Source: Verrucomicrobiota bacterium (lineage in GTDB: Bacteria; Verrucomicrobiota; Verrucomicrobiia; Opitutales; Opitutaceae). From it: a stretch of 64,000 nucleotides of DNA. Within the stretch, counting starts at the first letter, position 1. Each line of letters opens with the position of its first letter. The stretch covers positions 1 through 64,000 of the forward strand of contig JADKHC010000040.1 of NCBI GenBank assembly GCA_016721945.1, read 5' to 3'. Of the stretch, positions 1-9,846 are shown piece after piece. The position numbers were made by a program, and so were the translations under genes. The notes under the pieces are model-generated. The model was not told the DNA's origin. It worked only from the letters and a program-made list of their open reading frames with translations, and searched no databases.

Positions 1-1163
1 CCATCCTCTCCGGACTCAACGCCCTCGCCGAAGGCGGCATCTTCATATGGCAGCACGGCGGTGCCAACCATCATGCTGGCCATCGCCGGCGTCATGTTTT
101 ACCTCGCCATCGCCATGACGTGGAACCGCCCTACCCTACTGATAGCGTTTGGTTGTTTCCCCGCCAACCTCCTGAGGTGAGGTTGAGCGCACGACGGCGC
201 GGCGTCCTCAAGACGATGTACGACTTCGGCATCGGCAACGAACTCTTCCCCTGCTCATCTTCGTCGGCATCGGCTCCATGACCGATTTCAAGCCGCCCTT
301 GCCGAACCAAAGCTTCTCCTTTTCGGGCCGCTGGTCAGCTCGGCATCTTCGCCACGCTCATCCTCGGCCCATTTTTTCCCCATGGTCCCTGGATCAACCC
401 GGCCCAGATCAAAGAAACCGCTATCTCCATCGCCGCCATCGGCGCATGTGACGGCCCCACCGTCATCTACGTCTCCAACATGTTCGCTGGTCTCGGCAAG
501 ATCGACACCGCCATGGTCGGCGCAACCGCCGTCGCAGCCCACTTCCGTACATGGCCTCGTGCCCATCATCCAACCGCCGATCATGCGCTTGATGACCACC
601 GAGAAGGAACGCGCCGTCAAATGCCCAGCGTCAGCGGCGAAGTCTCCCAAAACGCCTCATCGCCTTCCCCATCATCGTCACTATCATCACCGGTGTCACC
701 GCCCTGAAAGGCCTCCTCATGGGCATGATCATGCTGGGCAATTTCAGGAAAGTGACTGGTTCCGTCACCCGTCTCTGCAAAGCCAGCGAAAACGAAATCG
801 CCAATATCGCCACGCTTCTTCCTCGGCCTCGCCATCGGCGGCACGGCATGGCCGGCCACCAATCCTCAAACTCCAAACCCTTCTCGTCTTCAGCTCGGCC
901 TCGTCGCCATCATCATCGACACCGCCGGTGGCCTCCTCGGCAAGATCTGCACAAACTCTCCGGTGGAAAAGTTAACTCCCCATCGGGCCGCTGGCATCTC
1001 TGCTTACCCGATGGCCGCCCGCCTGGTCCAAAACGAAGGCCAACGCTGGAACAAACAAAACTTCCTCATGCACGCCATGGGCGCCAACACCGGCGGACAA
1101 GTCGGCTCCGTCATGGCCGCCGCCATCACGCTCTCAGTCTTGAAAGGTCTGGGCATCATCTGA
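1..1163 (+). pseudogene. oadB: Na+-translocating decarboxylase beta subunit (OadB/GcdB type), frameshifted, 5' end at or beyond the window edge
   Basis: This family forms the integral membrane subunit of biotin-dependent, sodium-pumping decarboxylases (oxaloacetate, methylmalonyl-CoA or glutaconyl-CoA). Conserved blocks are readable in order but in different frames: a first membrane segment near 60-120, GIGNELFP followed in another frame by FVGIGSM near 230-282, GACDGPTVIYVSNM near 445-482, LVPIIQPPIMRLMTTEKER near 559-615, a block ending in GNFRKVTGSV near 720-770, and an intact C-terminus from 970 ending GLGII with TGA at 1161-1163. At least six frame changes are needed, several at homopolymers (a C run near 250 is one base short for the ELFPLLIF motif). 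The amino acids between shifts are well conserved and not eroded. Biotin ligase lies just downstream, which fits a biotin-dependent enzyme. The substrate cannot be told. Whether it is truly broken or mis-sequenced is open. Confidence 0.85.
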
Positions 1164-1272
1164 CCTCAGCCTGAGGTAGGGGGCGTTCGACGGCGCGTTG
1201 AGCAACCATCCGTCGTGCGCTGCGGCCATTTTTGTATTTTGAAATACAAAAGGCCTGACAACCTCCTCCAGC

Positions 1273-1501
1273 GTGAAGTTCGAAAATCTCCGCGCCACCT
1301 GGCGCTATTGGCTCATCGGCACCGTCATCGCCGTGGTCGGCGTTATCCTCGCCCGCCTCGTAGCACCGCATTACGTGGGCAAAACGCAGACCGTGCTCTC
1401 CAGCGTCGGTCGCCTAACCAGCTTCGTCGGCCTTATCGCCAGTTGCCTACGGCGTCAACAAACGCATCAAGAGCGAATCCAAAGACAGCGAAAGCCCTTA
1501 G
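1273..1501 (+). pseudogene. Small membrane protein between oadB and birA, one frameshift
   Basis: The reading starts at ATG 1273 with MKFENLRATWRYW, followed by one hydrophobic segment (residues about 14-28) and a second one around residues 45-58. Near 1440 the frame must shift by one base, after which a short charged tail (KRIKSESKDSE) ends at TAG 1499-1501. The joined protein would be about 75 residues with two membrane helices, a plausible size for a complete small gene. I do not recognise a family. Its place between the decarboxylase subunit and birA suggests co-transcription, but no function can be assigned. As elsewhere in the first 5 kb, the shift may be a sequence error. Confidence 0.5.
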
Positions 1502-1507
1502 CCGCCC

Positions 1508-2263
1508 ATGTCACCGGCCTCTCCTCAGCGAAAAATCCTGCCGCTCCATCGATGGCTGGCAGGTGCATGAATTCGCCACGCTGCCCTCGACCAACCTGAT
1601 CGCAGGCGCCCTCCGCCCCGGGCATGCCGTGCGCGCCGACGTGCAAACCGGCGGACGGGACGCACCGGTCGCGTCTGGGTCTCCGACGCTGGCGGCTCTG
1701 GTTCTCCGCCGTGCTCCCCGCACCCGGCCCGCGCAAAAATGGTCCATCCTGCCGCTAGGAGCTGGTTGGGCAGTGATCGATGCCCTCCGCGAAATCGGAA
1801 TTACCGGCCTGCGTCTGCGCTGGCCCAACGACATCCTCGCCGGTCGCCGTAAACTCGCCGGCCTGCTCGTCGAACAATATCAACCTGAGACCGCCGTCAT
1901 TGGCGTCGGCATCAATATTGCCAACCGCCCCGACTCCTCGAAGCCAGCCTCGTCGGGCCACACCATCGGCGTCGAGGAACTCGCCGGACGCCGTCACACC
2001 TCGACGAAATCACCCGCCCCTTTGGTGCTTTCCGACGGTTACAGAATCTGATCGAACAAGATCGTTTCAACGAAATCGTGACCGACATCAACACCCGCTG
2101 GGGCGAAGCCCGGCGCGTACAGCTCTCGCTCAACAGCCGACCCGAACCACTCGCCGGATACTTCCGTGGTGTCGACCCCGAAGGCCGCCTCAGCTTCACC
2201 GACGACCTCGGTACCGCTCACACCCTCGACGCCAGCCAGGTCGCACTTCTGCGCGAGGTCTAA
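1508..2263 (+). pseudogene. birA: Biotin--[acetyl-CoA-carboxylase] ligase (BirA catalytic type), frameshifted
   Basis: BirA makes biotinyl-5'-AMP and transfers biotin to the lysine of carboxyl-carrier domains. Visible pieces: the N-terminal substrate block with LPSTNL and a biotin-loop remnant VQTGGR (near 1580-1660, followed by a frame change), then KWSILPLGAGWAVIDAL, LRWPNDILAG and KLAGLLVEQ with GVGINI (1737-1920), all diagnostic of the catalytic core, and the C-terminal SH3-like domain in a third frame (2045-2263, ending ALLREV). At least three frame changes interrupt the reading. No N-terminal DNA-binding domain is present, so it would be a group I ligase of about 250 residues. Neighbouring oadB would be a natural partner pathway because its enzyme carries biotin. 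The ATG at 1508 is a guess, as the first frame change follows soon after. Confidence 0.82.
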
Positions 2264-2282
2264 ATATCAACGCCTCGTATAC

Positions 2283-3773
2283 CCTACCCCCGCAGTTGAG
2301 CTGGCGAAGATGTGCGGAAGTTATTGAACAGGTTGAATCATGAGTGATGTAAAGGCGTTGCTTGAGCCTCACCGCGGGAACACCGACCCGATTTCGGTTT
2401 GAGGCACGGGGCACCGTCCCGTGACGACCTGACGGACCGGCTTACGGCTTACGCCGGCCGCCTGAGCCACCACCTTTGAAAAACTTGGCCGACGGATTTG
2501 GCGCGGCGTTTCCCTGAACCACGCACGAGCCCTAATGCCACGCCGGTGGCGGATATTTTGCAGGCCTTCAGTTCAACCCTGATGGGCGGCCGCCGCTTCG
2601 CCCACACCCGCCATTCAACGATCAGGCCATCGCCGGATTCGGCAGGAAAAGGCCGCGTCTGCGGCGAAGACGCGTCCACCCGGCTCTTCGCAAAGTCCCG
2701 CGTCCGAAGGCCCGCAGCTGGCTCGCGGGAGTGAACGCGATCTGTACCCGCGCTGCCTCGGCCTTGTCGCCGACTGGGACTCGACGAACACCCGTTACGG
2801 CCATCAAGACGTCGCCATCGGCCACAATCCCCACAAACCCCGCGCAGCCACCATCCCCCGGTGCGTGGCGCCGGCACCCGGCTGGCCCTGCACATGGAGT
2901 GGCGCCCGGCAACAGTGTTAGCGCTAGTGACTGATCGTCGCGATGGACCGCGTCTGAGCCACCCGACGCGCCCTCGCGCCTCAAACTCAACTGGCGACAT
3001 CGGTTTTGCCCAGGACAAAATCATGGCCTGGCACGAACAACAAGGCTGCGCCAGACCAAGATATTTGTTTAAACTAAAGCCACCGCCAACGTCCGCCGCG
3101 CCATCGCTAAAGTCGCCTGGCCCGAGTGGGGCGGCCAGCCCAGCATCGGCCTGGAACAGCACGCCGAGACCCTGTGCAACCCAAGGCTGGGAACGCGAAC
3201 GGCGGATCATCGTCACCCGCCTGCTAAAACCAGTAAACCCCACCAAGCAGGACATGTTCTGGGGCGCCGACCAGGAGGAGTTTTGTGCCCGGACAGATCT
3301 GCTCCAGGAAGCGACGCCCGCACAGATCGCTGACCTACCAAACGAGGCGACGCCGAGAACGTCTCGACGAGCTGAAAACCAATGGGGCTTCAGCGGCTTT
3401 TGCAGCGGCAACGGCGTGGTCACTGAAACCGCCGCGCGATTGCTGCCGCCCACGTACAACCTGTGGAGCCTGTTCGTACGGGTGCTCAAAGACGAAGGCC
3501 ATCACCACGAAGCGGTGACCAGCCGGACGAACTGTTGATGATCCCGGCCAAACTGGTGAAGTGGACGCCAGAAAACCCTGAAACTGAGCGTCGGAGACAA
3601 ATGGTGGAGGCGATAAGTCTCGCTATGCAAAGCTAGAACGTTGGTTTGCCACAACTGCGCCGCAGTTGGACCTGCAACAACGATTCGAACGCTACCTGTG
3701 CTGGAATATCCCAAACAATCCCGACCACTGGCTCCCAAAACCAATCCCTTGATCCTTAACTGCGGGATTTAGG
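2283..3773. mobile_element. Degenerate IS1380-like insertion sequence with recognisable ends
   Basis: The element contains one broken transposase and is bounded by imperfect terminal inverted repeats: CCTACCCCCGCAGTT at 2283-2297 and, as the reverse complement of 3758-3773, CCTAAATCCCGCAGTT. The distance of about 1.49 kb suits a single-transposase IS. It begins 20 bases after the birA stop codon. No clear target duplication is visible in the flanks. The family assignment rests on the transposase (DWDST followed by a YGHQ block, and the RRIIVTR and DELKTNGAS region) and on the shape of the ends. Confidence 0.6.
2440..3752 (+). pseudogene. IS1380-family-like transposase, multiply frameshifted
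   Basis: Pieces of a DDE transposase appear in order across frames: an N-terminal block with PVADILQAF and GGRRFAH (2530-2620), the catalytic-type DWDSTNTRYGHQ followed by IGHNPHKP (2775-2840), FAQDKIMAWHE and a YLFKLK block (3005-3075), WERERRIIVTRLLKPVNPT (3190-3245), FDELKTNGAS in a shifted frame near 3365, ETAARLLPPTYNLWSLFVRVLKD (3425-3497, shown here in two overlapping frames) and a C-terminus ending NPDHWLPKPIP with TGA at 3750-3752. At least five frame changes are required, so no functional protein is expected from this sequence as given. The conserved ordering makes the transposase call solid. The subfamily is less certain. Confidence 0.75.
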
Positions 3774-3884
3774 ATTATTTGGACTTTGGCAGGGCGAGGC
3801 GTCCCGGCCAAGCTGCGGCCCTTCGACATAGCCTGTACTGCATTTATACTTTCCGTCCTCCCGCCGCCTCTGTGTCCGAGCCGT

Positions 3885-3916
3885 TTCGACAGGCTCAAGG
3901 CCCTGAGCCTGTCGAA
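3885..3916. repeat. Perfect 13-bp inverted repeat (REP-like hairpin)
   Basis: TTCGACAGGCTCA (3885-3897) is separated by a 6-base loop from its exact reverse complement TGAGCCTGTCGAA (3904-3916). It lies between the dead IS and the DUF4337 gene, has no T tract on either side, and resembles dispersed extragenic palindromes common in many bacteria. Only one copy is seen in this window. Confidence 0.8.
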
Positions 3917-4024
3917 GGCTCTGTGTCCTCTTTGGCAAAATGCCTTCCTCCGATCCCTAATCCAAACCCCACGCTTGAGCCCCGCACGCACGCGTGCTGA
4001 TCTACATACTCCTCACTTCCTCCC

Positions 4025-4968
4025 ATGGCCAAAATCGAAATTCCCAACGCCCTGAAAGCTGACATGCCTCAAACCATTTTGGGCCGTATCATGAGTGCCA
4101 CGCCCGTTGTGATGACTGTGATCGCCACCATGCTGGCCGGCCTCGCTTCCAGCGAAATGACCAAGGCCCAGTACGACCGCTCGCTCGCCGCGCAACAGCA
4201 GTCCAAAGCCGGCGATCAGTGGAGTTTCTTTCAAGCCAAACGCCTGCGCAGCGCTCTCCAACACAACACGCTCGACCTGCTGCAAGCCTCCAACGACATC
4301 CATCCGCTCGACATCGTCTCGCTAACGCAACCGAGCACACCGTCCGACGGCACTCAGAAAATCGTCGCCCTGCTCGCCACCAACGAGGGCCTGGATGCAT
4401 TCGCCTTCCTGCAAAAAGGCGAACTACCCGCCACCCCCAGCGCCTCGCCCGTCGCCCCAGAAATCACTGCCGCCCTGCTCGCCATCGAAAATCTCAAACC
4501 GGCCGCCGAGATCGCCGCCTTGCTGGCCAAGGTCAGCGACAAGCTGTTAACCGAAACCATCGTCACCGCCAAGGAGCGCACCGACGCCTTTGACGCTGCC
4601 ACCAAGCCCATCAACCGAGTGATCGATACCACCGAGGACGCGCTCCTGTCGCAACCCGCCAGCCCGGCCAAACGCGACTTCACCGCCGCCCGCCTGCGCT
4701 TCGCCGCGTTGCGATACGACAATGAAGCCCGCCTGAACCAAACCATCGCCAACCTCTACGAATTGCAGGTGCGCAAAAACAACATCAGTGCCGAGCGTCA
4801 CCACGGACGCAGCCAGCGCTTTTTCTACGGAATGCTCGAGCGCAGATGGCGGTGATCATCGCCACCTTCGCCATGGCCGCCCGCCAGCGCAACCTCCTCT
4901 GGACCTCGCCGCCGCCGCCGGCGTCACCGCCCTGCCTCTTCGCCGGCTGGGTCTATTTATATATCTAA
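4025..4968 (+). pseudogene. DUF4337-like membrane protein, C-terminus frameshifted
   Basis: The reading from ATG 4025 gives a hydrophobic segment at residues about 23-40 (VVMTVIATMLAGLASS), then a soluble region with the WSFFQAKRLRSA block typical of DUF4337 proteins. Near 4838 the frame breaks: as written the protein stops at 4853-4855, but the next frame continues MAVIIATFAMAARQRNLLWT and, after two further one-base shifts, ends in a second hydrophobic segment and YLYI with TAA at 4966-4968. The restored protein would be about 310 residues with N- and C-terminal membrane helices. Function of the family is unknown. The breaks lie at GC-rich repeats (CGCCGCCGCCGCC), so sequence error is as likely as mutation. 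Confidence 0.6.
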
Positions 4969-4970
4969 GC

Positions 4971-5005
4971 CTTCTTTCTCGTTCTCTTCGTCTTTCTCTT
5001 TCTCC
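4971..5005. repeat. Polypyrimidine tract (CTTTCTCGTTCTCTT type)
   Basis: A 35-base pure-pyrimidine-rich run built from TTCTCGTTCTCTTCG-like units directly follows the DUF4337 stop. A closely related sequence, in the opposite orientation, forms the right arm of the sufB-sufD intergenic repeat at 19549-19634. This suggests a dispersed low-complexity repeat. Confidence 0.55.
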
Positions 5006-5011
5006 GTCGAG

Positions 5012-5635
5012 AACGCAGTAGCGCTCAACTTTATTGATCGACTGTTTTGGGCTTTGGTTCGCAACCTAGCGCTGCTTTAATCTGCTGAAAAAGCCTAACT
5101 CCAGAAGGCGGAACGATGTCTAGCTCTCCAGCCAACGATCCTGATTTTATCCGTATAGACTCACCTTCATGCAGGATAGTGAACGTAACAATCTTCTTTT
5201 GCCTCATGAATCGCACGCGAAATCGCCCTTACAAAGACAGTGCGGATAGCCGATCATCTTCTTTCCGTCTTGAGGATCACTCCCCCTGGCCGCAGATGTC
5301 CATCGGTCAGTATCAGGTAACTAACAAATCGTTCGATATCCTCCTTTTCTCAAACTGGCGCGGCGCGGTCAGTTCCTCAGTCCAAACCATCACACCTCCA
5401 GCACCACTTTCACCGTCACTCTGAGCAGATCGTCGATTAATGGCATCTGCTGTTTTACCCTCCGTGTGACCTCATCAAGCAATAACTTGGTTTGTCACCA
5501 GCAAGACCCAAACCTGCAACAGCCAGTGCGACCGCCAAATCTTTCGCAGCAAAACTTCAGCGACAGTGATAAGGTATGAACGCACCAGTACAGCTCATTT
5601 GAAAAGCCTGTCTGACCTGGCGGCGGCCTCGCAAT
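5012..5635. other. Region without an identifiable gene
   Basis: About 620 bases lie between the DUF4337 remnant and the exporter gene. The only reading of note is a 61-codon frame on the minus strand (5216 to 5031, MRFMRQKKIVTFTI...), with plausible protein character but no recognised family, no clear ribosome site and no conserved partner. Weak protein-like pieces continue upstream of it on the same strand in other frames, so it may be the tail of another decayed gene. No hairpin terminator was seen. Confidence 0.3.
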
Positions 5636-6832
5636 CTACCGTAGATACAGCGCCACGCCGACCGCAGCCAGCACGAGAAAAGCCACTTGCGCCACGGCCA
5701 GCGACAACGTCGTTCCCCAGACCAGCGGCGCGAGCACCGAGATGATCGCGTTGCCTCCAGCCTGGATGAAACTCTGGCACGAAGCCGCGAGCCCGCGTTG
5801 TTTCGGGAAAAGATCCAGCGCCAGGATCGTCAGGCTCGGCAGCGAAAGCGACATGCCCAGCGTGTAGACAAAGATTGGCGCCACACTCCATGGCACGCCC
5901 GGCGGCACGAAGGCATTGAGCAACAAATTAAAACCACACGCCACCGCCATAATGCAGCAGCCCAGCATCACCGTCTTCGCCGGCTTGATTCGTCCAGCCA
6001 CGCGTCCGGAAAGCGTCGCGCCGCCGACCAATCCAAGCGTAACCGGACCAAAGAGCCAAAGAAAATCCGTTTCACTCACGTGCAGGTGTCGCATCAAAAA
6101 CACCGGTGCCGACACGACATAGATGAAGAGCCCGGCAAACCCCGCGGCCGATGCCAAGCAGATGCAGACGAAAGGCAAATTCGTCCACACGCTCCAGTAA
6201 GCTCGCGCCAGATACGCCGGATGAAACGGCTGGCGACGTTCCACGCTCAACGTCTCCGGCAACGTCTTCCAGCACCACCAGCCCACCGAAGCCGCAAACA
6301 CCGTCATAAAAACAAACACCGAGCGCCAACCAAACCAATGATGCAACCAGCCGCCGATCACCGGCGCGACGGCCGGTGCCACCGCAAAAATAATCGTGAC
6401 CAGCGCCATCATGCGTTGCGCCTCCGCGCCTTCGATCACATCGCGCACAATCGCACGTCCGATCACCATGCCGGCCCCAGCGGTGAGTCCTTGCAACGCG
6501 CGGCAAATCAATAACGCGCTAAAACTCGGCGCCACCGCACAGCCGACCGAGGCCGCCACGAAAAGCCCCAGCAATATCAGCACCACACGCCGCCGCCCGA
6601 ACGCATCGGAAATCGCTCCGTGCCACAACGTCATCACCGCAAACGGCACCATGTACGCCGTGAGTGTTTGTTGAATCGCCGACAACCCGACCCCAAACGT
6701 GCTCGCGATCTCCGGCATCGACGGCAGGTAAGCATCGATACAAAACGGCCCAACCGCCGACAACGCCGCCAATTGAAACGCCAGCTGGCGATGCGACTTG
6801 GCAGGTTGCGAAAGAGGAGTTCCCGAGGACAT
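5636..6832 (-). CDS. Bcr/CflA-family multidrug efflux MFS transporter
   Basis: This is a 398-residue inner-membrane antiporter of the 12-helix Bcr/CflA (DHA1) drug-export group, which usually exports bicyclomycin, chloramphenicol-like or other small hydrophobic compounds. The N-terminal segment shows the family pattern CIDAYLPSMPEIA, then the loop 2-3 MFS motif in the form GAISDAFGRRRV, and motif C-like APAVAPVIGGWL in helix 5. Length matches the family (about 400). The ATG at 6832 precedes a short cytoplasmic tail before the first helix. It stands alone, divergent from pyrH, with about 210 bases between the two starts. Substrate cannot be predicted. Confidence 0.88.
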   Translation of the reverse strand: MSSGTPLSQPAKSHRQLAFQLAALSAVGPFCIDAYLPSMPEIASTFGVGLSAIQQTLTAYMVPFAVMTLWHGAISDAFGRRRVVLILLGLFVAASVGCAVAPSFSALLICRALQGLTAGAGMVIGRAIVRDVIEGAEAQRMMALVTIIFAVAPAVAPVIGGWLHHWFGWRSVFVFMTVFAASVGWWCWKTLPETLSVERRQPFHPAYLARAYWSVWTNLPFVCICLASAAGFAGLFIYVVSAPVFLMRHLHVSETDFLWLFGPVTLGLVGGATLSGRVAGRIKPAKTVMLGCCIMAVACGFNLLLNAFVPPGVPWSVAPIFVYTLGMSLSLPSLTILALDLFPKQRGLAASCQSFIQAGGNAIISVLAPLVWGTTLSLAVAQVAFLVLAAVGVALYLR

Positions 6833-7041
6833 GGAATACCCATCTTCGCCTTCACGCGCCCCGCTCGCAATATCCCACCCGCGATCCCGTCACAGTACCA
6901 GTTCGCCGCATGTCAGGTAGTGCCAAAACAACTTTCTGCACGTTTCTGGACCGCGTTTCCATGGAAAGACTCTCCTAAAGGACAATCCGTGCGGCATCTC
7001 GGGCATTGACGAAGATTTTCTCCCAGCATTTCCTCCATGCC

Positions 7042-7782
<741 letters not shown>

Positions 7783-7798
7783 GTCCGAATCCAGAAGT

Positions 7799-7907
7799 TT
7801 AATCTGGAACTCAGGAAAGCTGGAACGAACCATTAAACATCCTACAACCTATTCAAGTTTCAGCCCCCTCTCCGATTCCGTTCCAGAGTTCCTGAGTTCC
7901 AGATTAA
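7799..7907. repeat. Long interrupted inverted repeat between pyrH and frr
   Basis: A left arm (7799-7827) starting TTAATCTGGAACTCAGGAA and ending CTGGAACG is matched by the right arm (7879-7907) starting CGTTCCAG and ending TTCCTGAGTTCCAGATTAA. The two stems of 19 and 8 base pairs are separated by a 2-base AG/AG bulge, and the loop is 51 bases. No T tract follows, so it is not a standard terminator. It could be a mobile palindrome or an mRNA-processing structure in a pyrH-frr transcript. Confidence 0.85.
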
Positions 7908-7937
7908 TAACCTCACCCATTTAACCTACCCAACACC

Positions 7938-8495
7938 ATGTCAAACCCCGCGCTCACCGATATGCAGGCCAAGATGAAGAAGGCCTTCGACCACACTTTG
8001 CATGAGTTCAGTTCCATCCACACCGGCAAAGCTTCGCCGACGATGGTCGAAAGCGTCATGGTCGAAGCCTACGGCACCACGCAGCCACTCAAAGCCTGCG
8101 CCGCCATCTCCACGCCTGACGCGCACATGATCCAGATTCAGCCCTGGGACAAGGGTCTCACCCAGGCCATCATCAAAGGCATCCAAACCGCCAACCTCGG
8201 ACTCAATCCGACCGTTGACGGCGCAGTCGTACGCGTACCACTTCCGCAGCTCAGCCGTGAACGCCGCCAGGAATTTGTGAAGGTCGCCAACCGCATGGCC
8301 GAAGAAGGCCGCGTCCACATTCGCAACGTCCGCCGCGACACCATGGACACGCTCAAAAAGTCCCAGAAAGACGGCAAGATCACTGAAGACGACCTCAAGC
8401 GCTTCGAAAAAGAGGTTCAAACCGCCACCGACAAAAACATCAAAGACATCGGCGAGCACCTAGCGAAGAAAGAAAAAGATCTGCTCACAGTCTGA
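7938..8495 (+). CDS. frr: Ribosome recycling factor
   Basis: RRF acts with EF-G to split post-termination ribosomes. The 185-residue length is the family norm. Family features are visible in order: an N-terminal helix with MKKAFDHTLHEFSSIHTGKASP, the beta domain with VEAYGTTQPLKACAAISTPD, the IQPWDKG and KGIQTANLGLNP blocks, RVPLPQLSRERRQE, and a C-terminal helix ending EHLAKKEKDLLTV. The ATG at 7938 lines up with the usual N-terminus. It is probably co-transcribed with pyrH, as in many bacteria. Confidence 0.97.
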   Translation: MSNPALTDMQAKMKKAFDHTLHEFSSIHTGKASPTMVESVMVEAYGTTQPLKACAAISTPDAHMIQIQPWDKGLTQAIIKGIQTANLGLNPTVDGAVVRVPLPQLSRERRQEFVKVANRMAEEGRVHIRNVRRDTMDTLKKSQKDGKITEDDLKRFEKEVQTATDKNIKDIGEHLAKKEKDLLTV

Positions 8496-8507
8496 GCTCG
8501 TTTCCGT

Positions 8508-8561
8508 GGTAGGGACAATGCTCCGCATTGTCCGAGGCGCTTGCGGAGCAAACGCCCTACC
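8508..8561. repeat. GGTAGGG...CCCTACC palindromic repeat, copy 1
   Basis: GGTAGGG (8508-8514) and CCCTACC (8555-8561) bracket two smaller hairpins, of which ACAATG-CTCCG-CATTGT is exact. The first 26 bases recur at 9757-9782. The element fills the frr-proB gap and looks like a REP/BIME-type extragenic palindrome, not a terminator. Confidence 0.75.
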
Positions 8562-8595
8562 CAAAGCATCGCTCGCGCTCTTTTAGTTCATTAAG

Positions 8596-9711
8596 ATGAT
8601 TTCGGTAAAACAGCTCAAACGCGTCGTTGTCAAACTCGGCACCGGCGTGCTCACGCACGGCATCGGCCAACTCGACGCCGGCCGCATCGCCGCCATCTGC
8701 GCCCAGGTCGCCGAACTCCGCGCCAAAGGCACCGAAGTCATCATCGTTAGTTCCGGCGCTGTCGGCCTCGGCATGGGCCGCCTTGGACTCTCGCGCAAAC
8801 CAAAGGAAGTATCCAAGAAGCAAGCCTGCGCCGCCGTCGGCCAAAGCCTGCTCATGCAAACCTGGCAGCGCGGTTTCGAGCCCCACAGCCTCACCGTCGC
8901 TCAGGTTCTGCTCACCCGCGAAGATCTCCGCGAACGCGACCGCTGCCTCAGCGTCAAAGCCGTGCTCAACCAGCTCGTCGCCTACGGCACTATTCCGATC
9001 ATTAACGAAAACGACACCGTCAGCGCGGCCGAGATCAACGCCATGCTGAAGTTCGGCGACAACGACACGCTCTCCGCGATGGTCGCCAGCCTCGTCGAAG
9101 CGCAGCACCTCGTCATCCTTTCGACCGCACCAGGCCTAATCGACATGAAAGGCACCGGAGAAATCGTACCTGTCGTCGAAAAAATCACGCCAGCGATCGA
9201 GGCCATGGCTGGCGGCACCACGAGCGAAACCGCGACCGGCGGCATGATTTCAAAAATCTCTGCGGCCAAACTCGCGACGAAGTCCGGCTGCGGCGTCTAC
9301 ATCGCCAGCGGCGCCGAGGACAAAGTCCTCCAGCGCATCTTTTCCGGCGTCGGACCCGGCACATTTTTCGTCCCTAGCGGCTTGCCCATGGAGGCCAAGA
9401 AGCTCTGGCTCGCCTATTTCCAGCGCCCCGCCGGCACGATCGCGGTCAACACCCGCGCCGTCCCCGTGCTCCGCGACGAAGGCCGCAGCCTCCTCGCCAT
9501 CGGTGTAACCGGATCAAAAGGCGAATTTGCCTCTGGCGACGTGGTAAGCATCGCAGGCCCCGACGGCACCGTCTTCGCTCGTGGCAAAGTCGCTTTCGGA
9601 AGCGATGAGATCCCCGCCATCGCCGGCAAAAGCAGCGACCAACTCCGCCCGCTTTATCCTTCGCGCAAACACCTCGAAGTCGTCCACCGCAACGACCTCG
9701 TGTTGCTGTAG
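8596..9711 (+). CDS. proB: Glutamate 5-kinase with C-terminal PUA domain
   Basis: ProB phosphorylates L-glutamate to gamma-glutamyl phosphate, the first and feedback-inhibited step of proline synthesis. At 371 residues it has the two-domain form: amino-acid kinase (about 1-260; VVVKLGTGVLT, EVIIVSSGAVGLG, IPIINENDTVS, FGDNDTLSAMVA, GTGGM-equivalent ATGGMISKISAAK) and a PUA domain (about 285-368). Start ATG 8596 directly precedes the first kinase strand. proA is not adjacent. Palindromic repeats flank the gene on both sides (8508-8561 and 9757-9782). Confidence 0.96.
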   Translation: MISVKQLKRVVVKLGTGVLTHGIGQLDAGRIAAICAQVAELRAKGTEVIIVSSGAVGLGMGRLGLSRKPKEVSKKQACAAVGQSLLMQTWQRGFEPHSLTVAQVLLTREDLRERDRCLSVKAVLNQLVAYGTIPIINENDTVSAAEINAMLKFGDNDTLSAMVASLVEAQHLVILSTAPGLIDMKGTGEIVPVVEKITPAIEAMAGGTTSETATGGMISKISAAKLATKSGCGVYIASGAEDKVLQRIFSGVGPGTFFVPSGLPMEAKKLWLAYFQRPAGTIAVNTRAVPVLRDEGRSLLAIGVTGSKGEFASGDVVSIAGPDGTVFARGKVAFGSDEIPAIAGKSSDQLRPLYPSRKHLEVVHRNDLVLL

Positions 9712-9756
9712 TCCGCGTCAATACAGTGCGTGGCGCTCACGCTACCAAAACTAACA

Positions 9757-9826
9757 GGTAGGGACAATGCTCCGCATTGTCCTCCGCTCTCTCCGAAAAT
9801 CTGCGTTCCTCTGCGAAATCTGCAGA
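9757..9826. repeat. Copy 2 of the GGTAGGG repeat followed by a partial ATCTGCG repeat
   Basis: Bases 9757-9782 repeat the first 26 bases of the 8508 element almost exactly. Bases 9796-9826 (AAATCTGCG...GAAATCTGCAGAT) resemble the right end of the two longer repeats at 10329-10404 and 11278-11354. Two repeat families therefore abut here, between proB and a convergent small gene. Confidence 0.7.
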
Positions 9827-9846
9827 TACCATTCCTTTCCCCTATT

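Noticed and set aside
5031..5216. 61-codon minus-strand frame
   Set aside because: Composition is protein-like, but there is no family, partner or ribosome site, so it is reported only inside the gene-free region.
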